This document shows, one piece after another, positions 60,835 to 62,000 of a DNA stretch of 62,000 nucleotides. Positions within the stretch are counted from its first letter, which is position 1, and each line of letters begins with the position of its first letter. The DNA is from Phoronis australis. Its lineage: Eukaryota > Phoronida > Phoronidae. The DNA is taken from positions 382,134-444,133 of the forward strand of contig NMRA01000011.1 of assembly GCA_002633005.1 (NCBI GenBank), given 5' to 3'. The position numbers and the translations under genes were made by a program. Below the pieces are notes generated by a model. The model searched no databases, was not told where the DNA came from, and saw only the letters and a program-made list of their open reading frames with translations.

Positions 60835-61375
60835 AGTGGGAATACACTGCTTGAGGATGCCAGAGGTAGTGGGGGAGCACTGTTCGGGGGTGACAGGTTT
60901 AGTGGTGGGACACTGCGTGGAAATGACAGGTATTGAAGGGAAACACTGGGGATGAAAGGTAGTGGGGGCACTATTTGGGGATGACAGAGGTAGTGGGGGT
61001 GGGCAGTGCTTGGTGGTGACAGGCGTAGTAGGGGGACACTGTTTGGGGATGACATGGGTAGTGGGGAACACTGCTTGGAGATGACAAGTATTGAACGGAA
61101 ACACGGGGGATGAAAGGTAGTGTGGGGGGGGGGGCACTATTTGAGATGATACAGCTAGTGGGGGAGGCATTGTTTGAGGATCACAGGTGGTGTGGGGGCA
61201 GTGCTTGGTGGTGACAGGGATAGTTGGGGGACACTGCTTGGGGATGACATCTTTAGTGGGGAGGCACTGTTTTGGGATGACAGAGGTAGTGGAATTGGAC
61301 ACTGTTTGGGGATGACATAAGTTGTGGGGGACACTGTTTGGAAATGACAGGTATAGTGGTAGGACACTGCTTGAT
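60835..61375 (+). repeat. ~30-36-bp G-rich minisatellite
   Basis: Variants of ggtagtgggggacactg and tttggggatgaca repeated over ~540 bp with irregular unit lengths, directly after the 39-bp array. Confidence 0.88.
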
Positions 61376-62000
61376 GGCATAGAGGTATCAGCGTATACCA
61401 AACTTGATTGTTTTATGTGCCCTAACTTTGTATGATCGTTGACTTCCACAAATATATGGAAATTGTCTAGAATTGAACTACACTGCTAATGGTGTTTGAT
61501 GTATGGTCTCCAAGAAAGCCATTTTGTTGGAAACGTTTTGTTGGGTTTAGGAAAATATGTGTTACAATGCAAATGCAGACGCTAATCTTCATTTTGGCCA
61601 ATCAATTCACTATGTGTGAGAAGACAGGTGACACTTTTTACAGCAAAATTTCACAATAGGGAGGACTAGTGAAACAAAAGTTATGTAACAATTTCAAAAA
61701 TCATCTTTAAGTGAGCTATAGCACATATCTGCTCTCAGACAATGCCCTGAGTAACGCTGGAAGTTTATCAACAGTGTTAGAAGCCTTTACAATAATTTTT
61801 GTTCAAAATTGTTGTATTACTGTGTGCATATTTGTACCATTTTCCTTGTCTTCATGGTTTATGGCATGCTGGTGAATGTTTATGAAGCACTTATAATTCA
61901 TATAGGGGCCAGACTGTGAGACTACGGTACTCAACAGAGTGCCATTATGGTGTCTGGTGGCTGAGCTGCTTTCTCAGTTTATTTAATGACATTATGGAAA

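Larger units (their letters stand above)
58145..62000 (+). other. CaMKII intron 2 (start), no further exon seen
   Basis: I looked for the next exon (DHQKLEREARICR...) on the plus strand to the window end and did not find it. Contents are a perfect palindrome and two minisatellites. Confidence 0.7.

Noticed and set aside
60435-60936. Repeat protein FAQTQKHVGPKYQ or similar in CaMKII intron 2
   Set aside because: 39 bp is a multiple of three, so the frame stays open by arithmetic; no conserved family, several frames are equally open.
60757-61449. 230-codon Pro/Thr-rich minus frame
   Set aside because: Reads the G-rich minisatellite from the C-rich strand; mucin-like composition is due to the repeat, with no signal peptide or splice partners.
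1-62000. CRISPR arrays, rRNA genes, viral or phage genes
   Set aside because: Direct repeats here are minisatellites without spacers, the genome is plainly animal nuclear DNA, and no rRNA, integrase, reverse transcriptase or capsid motifs were seen.

Overview
The window is animal nuclear DNA, probably from a marine invertebrate: it is AT-rich and intron-rich, with GT-AG splice sites, very diverse repeats and several non-autonomous transposons. A hemichordate, amphioxus or similar deuterostome would fit, but the sequence alone does not settle the species. Four genes can be supported, all by splice-phase-consistent exon chains read directly from the sequence; most other open frames are repeat translations or noise.

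Layout. (1) 1-6362 holds no recognisable gene. (2) 6363-8593 (+) is the 3' part of a class A GPCR resembling neuropeptide FF/QRFP/SIFamide-type receptors, with an intron splitting the Arg codon of its DRY motif; the exon(s) for the N-terminus and TM1-2 were not found. Just downstream, two almost identical ~737-bp copies are joined by a single N, probably an assembly (haplotype) duplication. (3) 13502-22608 (-) is a complete cell-surface mucin of about 1,422 aa in seven coding exons: signal peptide, a ~1,090-residue Ser/Thr/Met-rich repeat domain, an SEA domain with a G-SVDV cleavage-type site, one EGF-like domain, a transmembrane helix and a ~109-residue tail. (4) 29092-36432 (+) is a complete ERCC1 gene (10 exons, 326 aa), the partner subunit of the XPF nuclease. 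(5) 47672-62000 (+) is the 5' end of CaMKII: exon 1, a 10.3-kb intron, exon 2, then the beginning of intron 2; the rest lies beyond the window.

Between and inside the genes are many repeats: a ~130-170-bp MITE family with CAGTGGCGG-type terminal inverted repeats (one copy inserted in a tRNA-derived SINE beside a mucin splice acceptor), a 720-bp element with ~160-bp inverted ends, nested inverted repeats and a near-perfect 118-bp palindrome in ERCC1 intron 1, three loci of a ~150-180-bp degenerate repeat sharing a common end, and many minisatellites. An uninterrupted (CAG)20 tract lies 25 nt before the ERCC1 exon 2 acceptor.

The four genes are not an operon-like system and have no obvious joint function: the receptor signals at the plasma membrane, the mucin covers the cell surface, ERCC1 repairs DNA in the nucleus and CaMKII is a calcium-responsive kinase. 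The most informative item is the mucin, whose whole exon chain is intact but whose repeat domain would hide it from ordinary gene prediction.
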